Shown here piece by piece: positions 57,549 through 64,000 of a stretch of 64,000 nt of DNA. Positions within the stretch are counted from its first letter, which is position 1. The number at the start of each line of letters is the position of its first letter. A model generated the notes under the pieces. That model was not told where the DNA came from. It searched no databases and saw only the letters and a program-made list of their open reading frames with translations. The position numbers and the translations under genes were made by a program. The stretch is from Hyphomonas sp. (GTDB lineage: Bacteria > Pseudomonadota > Alphaproteobacteria > Caulobacterales > Hyphomonadaceae), in NCBI GenBank assembly GCA_013791775.1, contig VMTE01000036.1:186001-250000 (forward strand), written 5' to 3'.

Positions 57549-58385
57549 ATGAAGCAGAAAATAGCCTACCAGGGCGAACCCGGCGCGAACTCGCATATTG
57601 CCTGTGGTGAGGCCTTTCCGGGCCATGTTCCCATGGCCTGCCGGACCTTCGAGGACTGTTTCAATGCGGTCGAAAAGGGCGAGGCCGACCTCGCCATGAT
57701 CCCTGTGGAAAACACCATCGCCGGCCGGGTCGGCGACATCCACTACCTGTTGCCCTCCACCCAGTTGCACATCACCGGCGAGTATTACCTGCCGATCCGG
57801 TTCCAGCTGATGGCCTTGCCCGGCACCAGGCTGGAAGCGGTGAAGAAGGCCCGGTCGCACATCATGGGCCTCGGCCAGTGCCGCAACTTCCTGCGCAAGC
57901 ATGGCATCGAAGCGGTGACGGCGGCGGACACGGCGGGCGCGGCCCGGGAAGTGGCCGAGCTGAAGGATGCGTCGGTTGCCGCGATTGCGCCCCGGCTGGC
58001 CGCCGAGGTTTACGGGCTGGAGATACTCGCCCAGGACATCGAGGACGCTGCCCACAACACGACCCGCTTTGTCATCATGTCACGCACCCCGGCGGACATC
58101 GACGCCGAGGACGGGCCGGCGAAGACCGCCTTCCTGTTCGAAGTGCGCAACATTCCAGCCGCTCTCTATAAAGGGCTTGGCGGGTTCGCGACCAACGGCG
58201 TCAACATGACGAAGCTGGAGAGCTATCTCACCGGCGGCTCGTTCGAAGCCTCGCAATTCTATGCCGAGATTGATGGCCATCCGGATGAGCGCCCGGTGCA
58301 GCTCGCGCTCGAGGAGCTTGGATTCTTCTCGCAATCCCTGAAAATTCTCGGCGTGTTCCCGAAGGCTGCAAACGCGCGGTTCTGA
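57549..58385 (+). CDS. pheA: prephenate dehydratase
   Basis: A 278-residue enzyme converting prephenate to phenylpyruvate for phenylalanine synthesis. KIAYQGEPGANSHIACGEAF is the catalytic start, ADLAMIPVENTIAGRVGDI follows, NTTRFVIMSRTPAD holds the Thr-Arg-Phe active-site motif, and the C-terminal ACT domain has AALYKGLGGFATNGVNMTKL with ESYLTGGSFEASQFYAEI for Phe feedback. In the motif that usually reads ESRP this protein has ESYL, so inhibition by Phe may differ. Confidence 0.95.
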   Translation: MKQKIAYQGEPGANSHIACGEAFPGHVPMACRTFEDCFNAVEKGEADLAMIPVENTIAGRVGDIHYLLPSTQLHITGEYYLPIRFQLMALPGTRLEAVKKARSHIMGLGQCRNFLRKHGIEAVTAADTAGAAREVAELKDASVAAIAPRLAAEVYGLEILAQDIEDAAHNTTRFVIMSRTPADIDAEDGPAKTAFLFEVRNIPAALYKGLGGFATNGVNMTKLESYLTGGSFEASQFYAEIDGHPDERPVQLALEELGFFSQSLKILGVFPKAANARF

Positions 58386-58397
58386 GACTCCGGAACG

Positions 58398-59315
58398 TCA
58401 GCGATGCGCTGTCTGCAGGCGTGAGAGACCGCAGGCCGCCGCGATCGACGGCTCGGCATGGTCGATGAACAGTTTGGCCTTGCCGCGCAGCTTGCCGGAG
58501 CTCCACACAGCGTGGATCGACAGGCTGGGGCCCATCCAGTCCGGCAGCACACGGACGAGGCGGATCTCGCCGGTGCATTCCGAGGCGAGCCAGGCCGGCG
58601 CGAGAAACAGGCCGAGCCCGCCAGCGGCGGCTTCCAGCAAGGTTTCGCCGGACGAGGCGCGGAACGGGCCATCGACGCGTGCTTCGAAGGTTTCAGTGCC
58701 GCTGCGCAGTTCCCAGGTCGTCTGGCGGATATGACGGAACACGAGGGCGTCATGCCCGGCAAGTTCCGAGGGGTGCTGCGGCGCGCCGCGCCGGTCGATA
58801 TACGCCTGCGACGCCCAGATCACTTGCGAGGCTTCGCCGAGTTTCTTGGCCATCAGGCTGGAATCGCGCATCTCGCCGAGACGGAAGGCGATGTCGACGC
58901 CATCGGCCACAAGGTCCGTGAGCGCATCATCCGAGATGAGGTCCACCCGGATGTTGGGCCAGGCGGCGAGGAAGCCCGGCAGCATCGGCGCGATCACCCG
59001 CCGGCCGAAGGAGTGGGAACAGGACAGGCGCAGCAGGCCGACCGGCGAATGCTCGAAACCGCGCGCTTCGGCCTCGGCCTCGTCATACTCGGCGAGGATG
59101 TCGGCGGCGCGCCGGTAGAAGCGCGTGCCGGCTTCGGTGAGACTGAGCGCGCGGGTGGTGCGCAGGAAGAGGGTGGTGCCGAGGCTTTCCTCGAGATCCT
59201 GCACACGGCGCGAGACCGTGGGTTGACCAAGTTCGAGATCGCTGGCCGCGCGCGAGAAACTTCCCGCATCGGCCACGCGAATGAACAGGCGCATTGCATC
59301 AATCCGGTCAACCAT
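58398..59315 (-). CDS. LysR family transcriptional regulator
   Basis: A 305-residue LysR protein with the ATG at 59315 (MVDRIDAMRLFIRVADAGSF). HTH: SFSRAASDLELGQPTVSRRV. The effector domain reads LRLSCSHSFGRRVIAPMLPG and LVADGVDIAFRLGEMRDSSL. The gene is divergent from the DoxX-like membrane gene at 59492, its likely target, with a 176-bp gap between starts. Confidence 0.92.
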   Translation of the reverse strand: MVDRIDAMRLFIRVADAGSFSRAASDLELGQPTVSRRVQDLEESLGTTLFLRTTRALSLTEAGTRFYRRAADILAEYDEAEAEARGFEHSPVGLLRLSCSHSFGRRVIAPMLPGFLAAWPNIRVDLISDDALTDLVADGVDIAFRLGEMRDSSLMAKKLGEASQVIWASQAYIDRRGAPQHPSELAGHDALVFRHIRQTTWELRSGTETFEARVDGPFRASSGETLLEAAAGGLGLFLAPAWLASECTGEIRLVRVLPDWMGPSLSIHAVWSSGKLRGKAKLFIDHAEPSIAAACGLSRLQTAHR

Positions 59316-59491
59316 GAGTCCTCGCATGCATATTCTGCATGAGCATATGACAGGCCGGCCGGTTGCGCGAGAGGCCGAGCGGACCGCCGTTCGGAGGCGG
59401 GCTCACGCAGGCGTGATGGCCGCTCACAAGGGCGTGCTTTGAGTCCGGCGCGGCGGGTGTGGCACAAGCGCCCCAAGGTGAGGACACAAAG

Positions 59492-60025
59492 ATGATTGCC
59501 AGATTTCGAACTTATGCCCCGGCCGCGTATGCCGTGACCGCGTCCGCCGTCTTTCTCGACAGCCTGCGGTTCAAGTTCACCAACGCGCCCGAGACGCAGG
59601 TGATCTTCGGCCGGCTCGATGCCTGGGCGGCGGGGTTTGGCGGGCAGGGCCTGTTCGCGCAGACCGGTCTGTTCAGCCAGTATGTGATCGGCTCGGCCGA
59701 GCTGGTGGCCTCTGCGCTGTTGCTCGCCAGCCTCGTTCCGGCGTTGAAACGCCTGCGCGTCATCGGCGCGCTGATTGGCGCGGCCGTGATGAGCGGCGCG
59801 GTGTCGTTCCACCTGTTCACGCCGCTCGGCATCGATCCGAACAATGATGGCGGCGGCTTGTTTGCGATGGCGGTGGCCGTGTGGATGTCGTCCATCGCCG
59901 TGCTGGTGGCGGGGCGCGGCGTGCTGGTCGAACTGGCGCAGGCCGTGGCGGGCGTGCTCCTGCCGGCTGCGCCGGCGCCGCTTCTCAGGAACTCAGGACC
60001 ACTGCCCACCCCAGCCCGGTCCTGA
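59492..60025 (+). CDS. DoxX-like integral membrane protein
   Basis: From the ATG at 59492 the 177-residue product has four hydrophobic segments (YAVTASAVFLDSLRF; YVIGSAELVASALLLASLV; LRVIGALIGAAVMSGAVSFH; FAMAVAVWMSSIAVLVAGRG). The pattern GSAELVASALLLAS and GAVSFHLFTPLGI is close to DoxX/DUF4281-like proteins. It faces the LysR regulator and may be its target. Function unknown. Confidence 0.75.
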   Translation: MIARFRTYAPAAYAVTASAVFLDSLRFKFTNAPETQVIFGRLDAWAAGFGGQGLFAQTGLFSQYVIGSAELVASALLLASLVPALKRLRVIGALIGAAVMSGAVSFHLFTPLGIDPNNDGGGLFAMAVAVWMSSIAVLVAGRGVLVELAQAVAGVLLPAAPAPLLRNSGPLPTPARS

Positions 60026-60110
60026 CACTGGCCGCAGGCGCGCGTACGTCCCCACCAGCGCACCTGCGGCCAGGCTTCCCTTTCACGTCTCTATCTGGAT
60101 ACTGACAGCC

Positions 60111-60569
60111 ATGAAACTTCGCACGCTCCTCGCTGCTGCCGCGTTTGCGCTCGCACCGGCCGTTCTCCTTCCGGCGCCGGCCATGGCCGAGCCGCCAATC
60201 TATACGGGGGCCTTCGACGACCTCGCGGTCCAGGGCTATGACCCGGTGGCCTATTTCACGGACGGCAAACCGGTGAAGGGCGTGAAGGACTTCTCGACCA
60301 CCTACCTCGGTGCCACGTTCCGCTTCGCGAGCGCGGCCCACCGCGACACGTTCATCGCAAACCCGCAGGCCTACGCGCCGCAGTATGGCGGCTACTGCGC
60401 CTGGGCCGTGAGCCAGGGCTACACCGCGAAAGGCGATGCGCGGAACTGGAAAATCGTCGATGGCAAACTGTATCTCAACTACAACACTTCCATACAAAAG
60501 AAGTGGGAAGGCGACATTCCGGGATTCGTGTCTGCGGCGAACACGAACTGGCCGGGTCTGGTCGACTGA
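60111..60569 (+). CDS. exported YHS domain protein
   Basis: A 152-residue protein with a cleavable signal peptide (MKLRTLLAAAAFALAPAVLL then PAPAMAEPP; cleavage after AMA). The YHS domain reads DDLAVQGYDPVAYFTDGKPV, then STTYLGATFRFASAAHRDTF and YGGYCAWAVSQGYTAKGDAR with WKIVDGKLYLNYN. The Cys in GGYCAWA is the only Cys of the mature protein. Related YHS proteins bind metals or heme; here a periplasmic metal role is inferred only. Confidence 0.9.
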   Translation: MKLRTLLAAAAFALAPAVLLPAPAMAEPPIYTGAFDDLAVQGYDPVAYFTDGKPVKGVKDFSTTYLGATFRFASAAHRDTFIANPQAYAPQYGGYCAWAVSQGYTAKGDARNWKIVDGKLYLNYNTSIQKKWEGDIPGFVSAANTNWPGLVD

Positions 60570-60588
60570 TCAGCCAGGCCTGAACATC

Positions 60589-60625
60589 AACGGCGCCGGG
60601 GAGGGATTCCTCGCCGGCGCCGTTT
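60589..60625 (+). terminator. Rho-independent terminator after the YHS gene
   Basis: AACGGCGCCGG (60589-60599) pairs exactly with CCGGCGCCGTT (60614-60624), and the inner GAGG/CCTC extends the stem around GATT. A short T-run (TTT) follows. It is 20 bp past the YHS stop. Confidence 0.8.
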
Positions 60626-60810
60626 CGATTCCGGGCAGGCTGGAAGGACGCAAGGTACATCGCGCAAGCGCCTCGGGACCGGCCGGAGCCAGCTGCGCCG
60701 CAGTGCAGCAAACCGTCGACCGCTCACCGGGCAGCGGGGACCTGGACGCAGGACGCCCCGGCGGCATTGGCGCAGCGCCTGGGGCGGTATCGCAAAATCC
60801 TTGAAATCAC

Positions 60811-60843
60811 AAAAGAAAACGGGCGAACTTGCGTTCGCCCGTT
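60811..60843 (-). terminator. Rho-independent terminator after the histone-like gene
   Basis: AACGGGCGAAC (60818-60828) and GTTCGCCCGTT (60833-60843) form a perfect 11-bp stem with loop TTGC, preceded on the plus strand by AAAAGAAA, that is, a U-rich tail on the minus strand. It lies 24 bp past the histone-like gene stop. Between 60626 and 60810 I see no gene. Confidence 0.85.
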
Positions 60844-60866
60844 CATATTGAAGAATGTCCGTAGAC

Positions 60867-61046
60867 TTACTTCTTTTTTGCCGGCTTTTTGGCCGGTGCT
60901 TTTGCAGCCGGCTTTGCGGTCTTGGCTGCCGGCTTTTTAGCGGCGGCTTTCGGCGCAGCTTTTTTCACGGCGGGCTTCGCTGCCGCTTTTTTCACGGCGG
61001 GTTTCGCTGCCGCTTTTTTCGCGGCGGGTTTTTTTGCAACTGCCAT
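60867..61046 (-). CDS. histone H1-like Ala/Lys/Pro-rich protein
   Basis: A 59-residue protein starting MAVAKKPAAKKAAAKPAVKK and made almost wholly of Ala, Lys and Pro in near-repeats (KKAAAKPAVKKAAAKPA). A ribosome-binding GGAG lies eight bases upstream of the ATG at 61046. The composition is like the C-terminal tail of histone H1 and bacterial HC1-type proteins. It is expected to bind DNA non-specifically. Codon repetition makes it prone to length changes by slippage. Confidence 0.8.
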   Translation of the reverse strand: MAVAKKPAAKKAAAKPAVKKAAAKPAVKKAAPKAAAKKPAAKTAKPAAKAPAKKPAKKK

Positions 61047-61149
61047 CTTCGATCTCCTTTGAGTGGCACTGCAATAATATGCTGATTCGTTGGAATGCAA
61101 CTCCCAAAATTCATTTTTCACGCGAGTTTCGGTATCCATCCGTACACGG

Positions 61150-62067
61150 TCAGTCGTCCCGGTCGGCCCAAACCTTCAGTATATGATAGGCAATTGCCGA
61201 AGGTGGCGGGCAAAAAAGCTCTGCATGTTTTCCAGCAAGAATTTCGCGCAATTCTGTCCGCGATACCCAACGCGCGCTCTCGAGCTCCTTCGAATCGATA
61301 TGGATCTCGTCGGTTCCGGCCGTGAGAATGAAGCCCATCATCAGCGAAGACGGAAACGGCCAGGGCTGGCAGGCGACATACTCCGCCTGCGCAGGATCGC
61401 AGACGATGCCCGCTTCCTCGAACAATTCGCGTGCCGCGGCCTGTTCGATCGTCTCGCCCGGTTCGCAGAAGCCTGCCAGGCACGACATGAAACCGGCGGG
61501 CCAGAATTTCTGGCGCCCGATGAGCGCCTTGCCATCCTTCACCGCCAGCATGATCGCGACGGGATCCGTGCGCGGGAAATGTTCGGCGCCGCACAGCGCG
61601 CACTGCGCTTTCCAGCCGGCGTCCGTGACACCGTTGCGGCCGCCGCACTTCGCGCAGAAGCCATGCGAGCCGTGCCAGAGGAACAGGCTGCGCGCGGTCG
61701 AGGCGCAGTTGGCATCCATCGCCGGCATGCGCGCGGCGCCCTGACGGAAATCGGTGAACTCGCCGATGCCTTCGATCAGCGATCCGTCCAGTTCAAACCT
61801 TGGCGGCAGGTCGAGGGCGAAGACCGGCGCGCCGGTCTTGTCTTCGCCGAGGAACAGGCGCGGCGAGCCGGGCGAGACACGTGCCGCTTCCGGCCCCATC
61901 CAGACGAGCCCGCCATCGCGCGCGATCAGCGGGGCGCCGTCGCGCATCAGGAAAACCAGCACGTCGTCACGCTTGGCGGCATCTTCAAGCCAGGCCTCGT
62001 CGGTGCGGCGGTGCGCGGTGCGGTCGATGGGCTTGGCGGCGAGGGGTATGTCGTTCGAGTTTGTCAT
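61150..62067 (-). CDS. nudC: NADH/NAD pyrophosphatase NudC
   Basis: A 305-residue Nudix enzyme cleaving NADH and NAD-capped RNA. The zinc-ribbon is GFCAKCGGRN with QCALCGAEHFPRTDP (CxxC ... CxxC), and the Nudix box is GFCEPGETIEQAAARELFEE followed by AG. The pattern VACQPWPFPSSLMMGF contains the NudC SQPWPFPxS motif (here CQPWPFPSS). Start is the ATG at 62067. Its closest neighbours are the histone-like gene downstream and the divergent lipoprotein. Confidence 0.95.
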   Translation of the reverse strand: MTNSNDIPLAAKPIDRTAHRRTDEAWLEDAAKRDDVLVFLMRDGAPLIARDGGLVWMGPEAARVSPGSPRLFLGEDKTGAPVFALDLPPRFELDGSLIEGIGEFTDFRQGAARMPAMDANCASTARSLFLWHGSHGFCAKCGGRNGVTDAGWKAQCALCGAEHFPRTDPVAIMLAVKDGKALIGRQKFWPAGFMSCLAGFCEPGETIEQAAARELFEEAGIVCDPAQAEYVACQPWPFPSSLMMGFILTAGTDEIHIDSKELESARWVSRTELREILAGKHAELFCPPPSAIAYHILKVWADRDD

Positions 62068-62185
62068 GGGAAGCGGACTAATCCGGTTCGGCGCCGGAGG
62101 GAACACGCGTCAGCCAACCGGGATTGCCTTTACTCCGCCCAAGTCTGGTGGCCTTACTTCGCGAAAGACAGGGAGGGGAGTTCCC

Positions 62186-64000
62186 ATGAGACTGGTCCAC
62201 GCCGCGAGCCTCGCGGCTTTGATGATGGCGCTGACGGCGTGCACGTCGCTGTATCCCTGGGTGCACGAACCGCAGGCCGAGACACTGGTGGAGACGGCGC
62301 CGGTGAACCGGTTTGAATCGGTTGAGCTTGCCGATGCGCAGACGCGCGTGCCGGCATATGCAGACCCCGCGTTGAACCCGTTGCGCTCGGCAACGCTGAC
62401 GCGGTTCCGCAGCGAAAAGGAATTCCTCGACTGGTTGACCCTTGCGCGCGCCGCCGCGAAGGCGCGCGGCGTGTACGGCTGGCATGACGCGATGCCGATG
62501 ATGGCCATGGCAGAGCCGGCAGAGGCCGAAGCGCCCGGAACAGAATCTGCGGCGCCGGTGGCAGACGGCGCGATGGAATCGGTCACCGTGACCGGCAGCG
62601 CGGTCGGTGAAAGCGAGACCAATCCCGAGATCACCAACAACCAGAAGGCCGGCGTCGACGAAGGCGGGATCGTCAAGCAGATCGGCAACCATCTTGTCGT
62701 GCTGCAGGACGGACGCCTGTTCGTCACCGACCTGATGCCGGGCGGAAAGCCGGGGCTGAAACTGGCCGACCGCGCGAATGTCTATCGCTCGAGCAACGAA
62801 GACACCTGGTATGACGAGATGCTCGTCGCGGGCCGCACGATTCTCGTCACCGGTTATTCGTATGCCGAGAACGCCAGCGAGTTTTCCGTTCTGACGCTCG
62901 GCGAAGACGGCAAGGTCACGCGCGATGCAACCTTCTACATCTCGTCGGATGACTACTATTCGGGCAGCAACTACGCCTCGCGGATGATCGACGGCAAGCT
63001 CGTCATCCACACGCCGATCTATACCTCCGGCCGGGGCTGGTGGGACACGTTCGATCCGCCGGAAATCCGCGAATGGCGCCGCGAAGGTCCGGACGGCGAG
63101 CGCGAGCATCTGCGCGGTCAACCGCTGTTTCGCGCCGAAGATATCTGGATGCCGGTCCAGCGCGTGCTCGAGCCGGTGATCCACACGGTGACCGTGTGTG
63201 ATATTTCCGGCGTGACGGATGCATCGGCGCCGGCCTGCAAATCGACCGCCATCGTGGGCAGCGAGGCGCACGAATTCCTGGTGACCAAGGATGCGTTCTG
63301 GCTGTGGCTGAGCCCGTCCTGGTCCGAGCGCGCCTTCGAAGTGGACGAGGCCGCCGAGGCCGTCTGCACGGCGCGCAAGAGCCATGCGCCGTTGCGCGAG
63401 GTTGCGCCGTCCACACTCGTCAAACTACCCATCGACGGCACGCAGCCTTCAGTGCTGGGCGTGCGCGGCATGCCGCAGAACCAGTTCTCGATGGACATGG
63501 ATGCCGGCACGTTCCGCGCCGTGGTCGATTGGCACTCGGACAATTGTGATGGACCCTACGGCGCGCCCGCGACCCTCACCTATTTCGACACGCCGCTGAC
63601 CGCCCTGTCGAATACCCTGAGCGACGACGCCGGCGGGCGCTATGTGCCGCTGCCATCGCCCGGCACGACGGACTACGAGGCGCGCTTCACCGAAGCGCAT
63701 CTCGTGTACGGCGCGCGCGAAGGCTGGGGCAGCTGGGCACCGGAAGAGGGCGAGGAACCGCGCGACGATGGCCGCGCGATTGTCGTACCGGTCGAGAATC
63801 CAACATGGCCCATCACGCTGACGGTGCCGCATGACGTGATCCGCGCTGAGCGCGCGGGACCCTACATGGCCCTCACCGGTTACCGTGACGCCAGAGGCCT
63901 GAGCGTGTCGCTGATCGACCTGCGCCTGCAGGAACCGAAAGTCTCGGGCACGTTCGTGATGGAGAACCGGTATGAGAGCGAGAACCGCAGCCACGCCTTC
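62186..64000 (+). CDS. beta-propeller domain lipoprotein, C-terminally cut by the window
   Basis: The ATG at 62186 follows GGGAGGGGAG and starts MRLVHAASLAALMMALTACT, a lipoprotein signal with lipobox LTAC. The frame stays open to the window end (605 codons). After about 140 residues comes ETNPEITNNQKAGVDEGGIV then KQIGNHLVVLQDGRLFVTDL, the TN-x-Q-x-x-GVDEgdiVK pattern of the Beta_propel (secreted beta-propeller) family. A repeated NWY- and Asp-rich periplasmic body follows. Function unknown; the family is common in archaea and Caulobacterales-like bacteria. The C terminus is missing. Confidence 0.85.
   Translation, partial: MRLVHAASLAALMMALTACTSLYPWVHEPQAETLVETAPVNRFESVELADAQTRVPAYADPALNPLRSATLTRFRSEKEFLDWLTLARAAAKARGVYGWHDAMPMMAMAEPAEAEAPGTESAAPVADGAMESVTVTGSAVGESETNPEITNNQKAGVDEGGIVKQIGNHLVVLQDGRLFVTDLMPGGKPGLKLADRANVYRSSNEDTWYDEMLVAGRTILVTGYSYAENASEFSVLTLGEDGKVTRDATFYISSDDYYSGSNYASRMIDGKLVIHTPIYTSGRGWWDTFDPPEIREWRREGPDGEREHLRGQPLFRAEDIWMPVQRVLEPVIHTVTVCDISGVTDASAPACKSTAIVGSEAHEFLVTKDAFWLWLSPSWSERAFEVDEAAEAVCTARKSHAPLREVAPSTLVKLPIDGTQPSVLGVRGMPQNQFSMDMDAGTFRAVVDWHSDNCDGPYGAPATLTYFDTPLTALSNTLSDDAGGRYVPLPSPGTTDYEARFTEAHLVYGAREGWGSWAPEEGEEPRDDGRAIVVPVENPTWPITLTVPHDVIRAERAGPYMALTGYRDARGLSVSLIDLRLQEPKVSGTFVMENRYESENRSHAF

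Overview
The window is a GC-rich, densely packed chromosomal segment from an alphaproteobacterium, most likely of the Hyphomonadaceae/Caulobacterales type. This rests on the complete mreB-mreC-mreD-mrdA-rodA elongasome operon, a PleC-like PAS histidine kinase preceded by a CtrA-type TTAACCAT box, DUF4169 and DUF4197 proteins, an Mla-type operon with an auxiliary lipoprotein, and several families of dispersed palindromic repeats. The genus is an inference; no rRNA or tRNA gene is visible.

Layout. 1-6.6 kb is an accessory-looking stretch: the end of an SDR gene, a CcdA/CcdB-like toxin-antitoxin pair, an acetyltransferase and DUF4169 pair, a TPR lipoprotein, an old-yellow-enzyme, a second toxin-antitoxin pair (AbrB plus PIN) under a perfect 12-bp inverted repeat, and an AT-richer orphan membrane protein. 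6.6-15.2 kb is core: a UvrD/PcrA helicase, a 500-bp regulatory gap holding four GGAACG-N3-CGTTCC palindromes, then the five-gene elongasome operon. 15.3-24.9 kb holds an SNF-family transporter, proline iminopeptidase, small lipoproteins and membrane proteins, a thioesterase, a lipocalin/CrtC-like protein, an ABC-F ATPase and a dipeptide epimerase. 25-28.4 kb is an MlaE-MlaF-MlaD-lipoprotein operon. 28.4-33.7 kb has a CRP-type regulator with a DUF2892 protein, two acyl-CoA dehydrogenases and, between them, an exported Hcp-like protein. 33.8-40.8 kb carries aminopeptidase N, the PleC-like kinase, and a lipoprotein-kdsB-phosphatase group. 40.9-43.3 kb is a BlaI/M56 regulatory pair with tandem operators, followed by a divergent DUF4197-hydrolase pair. 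45.3-53.1 kb is a tyrosine/phenylalanine degradation region (MarR, 4-hydroxyphenylpyruvate dioxygenase, VOC enzyme, FAH, succinyl-CoA:3-ketoacid CoA-transferase, aromatic aminotransferase). 53.1-64 kb contains Zur plus a thioesterase, an NlpC/P60 hydrolase, a membrane-anchored cytochrome c, prephenate dehydratase, a LysR regulator, a YHS protein, a histone-H1-like protein, NudC and the start of a beta-propeller lipoprotein that runs off the end.

How the parts work together. The mre/rod operon builds the lateral wall; NlpC/P60, the dipeptide epimerase and KdsB relate to wall turnover and LPS. The Mla-type operon maintains outer-membrane lipids. The aromatic block would convert tyrosine to fumarate and acetoacetyl-CoA, but homogentisate dioxygenase and maleylacetoacetate isomerase are not in the window. 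Several regulators sit beside plausible cognate palindromes (AbrB, BlaI, MarR, CRP-type). These pairings are the most testable new observations, together with the mreB upstream palindromes, the unusual coiled-coil output domain of the M56 protein and the orphan secreted Hcp-like protein.
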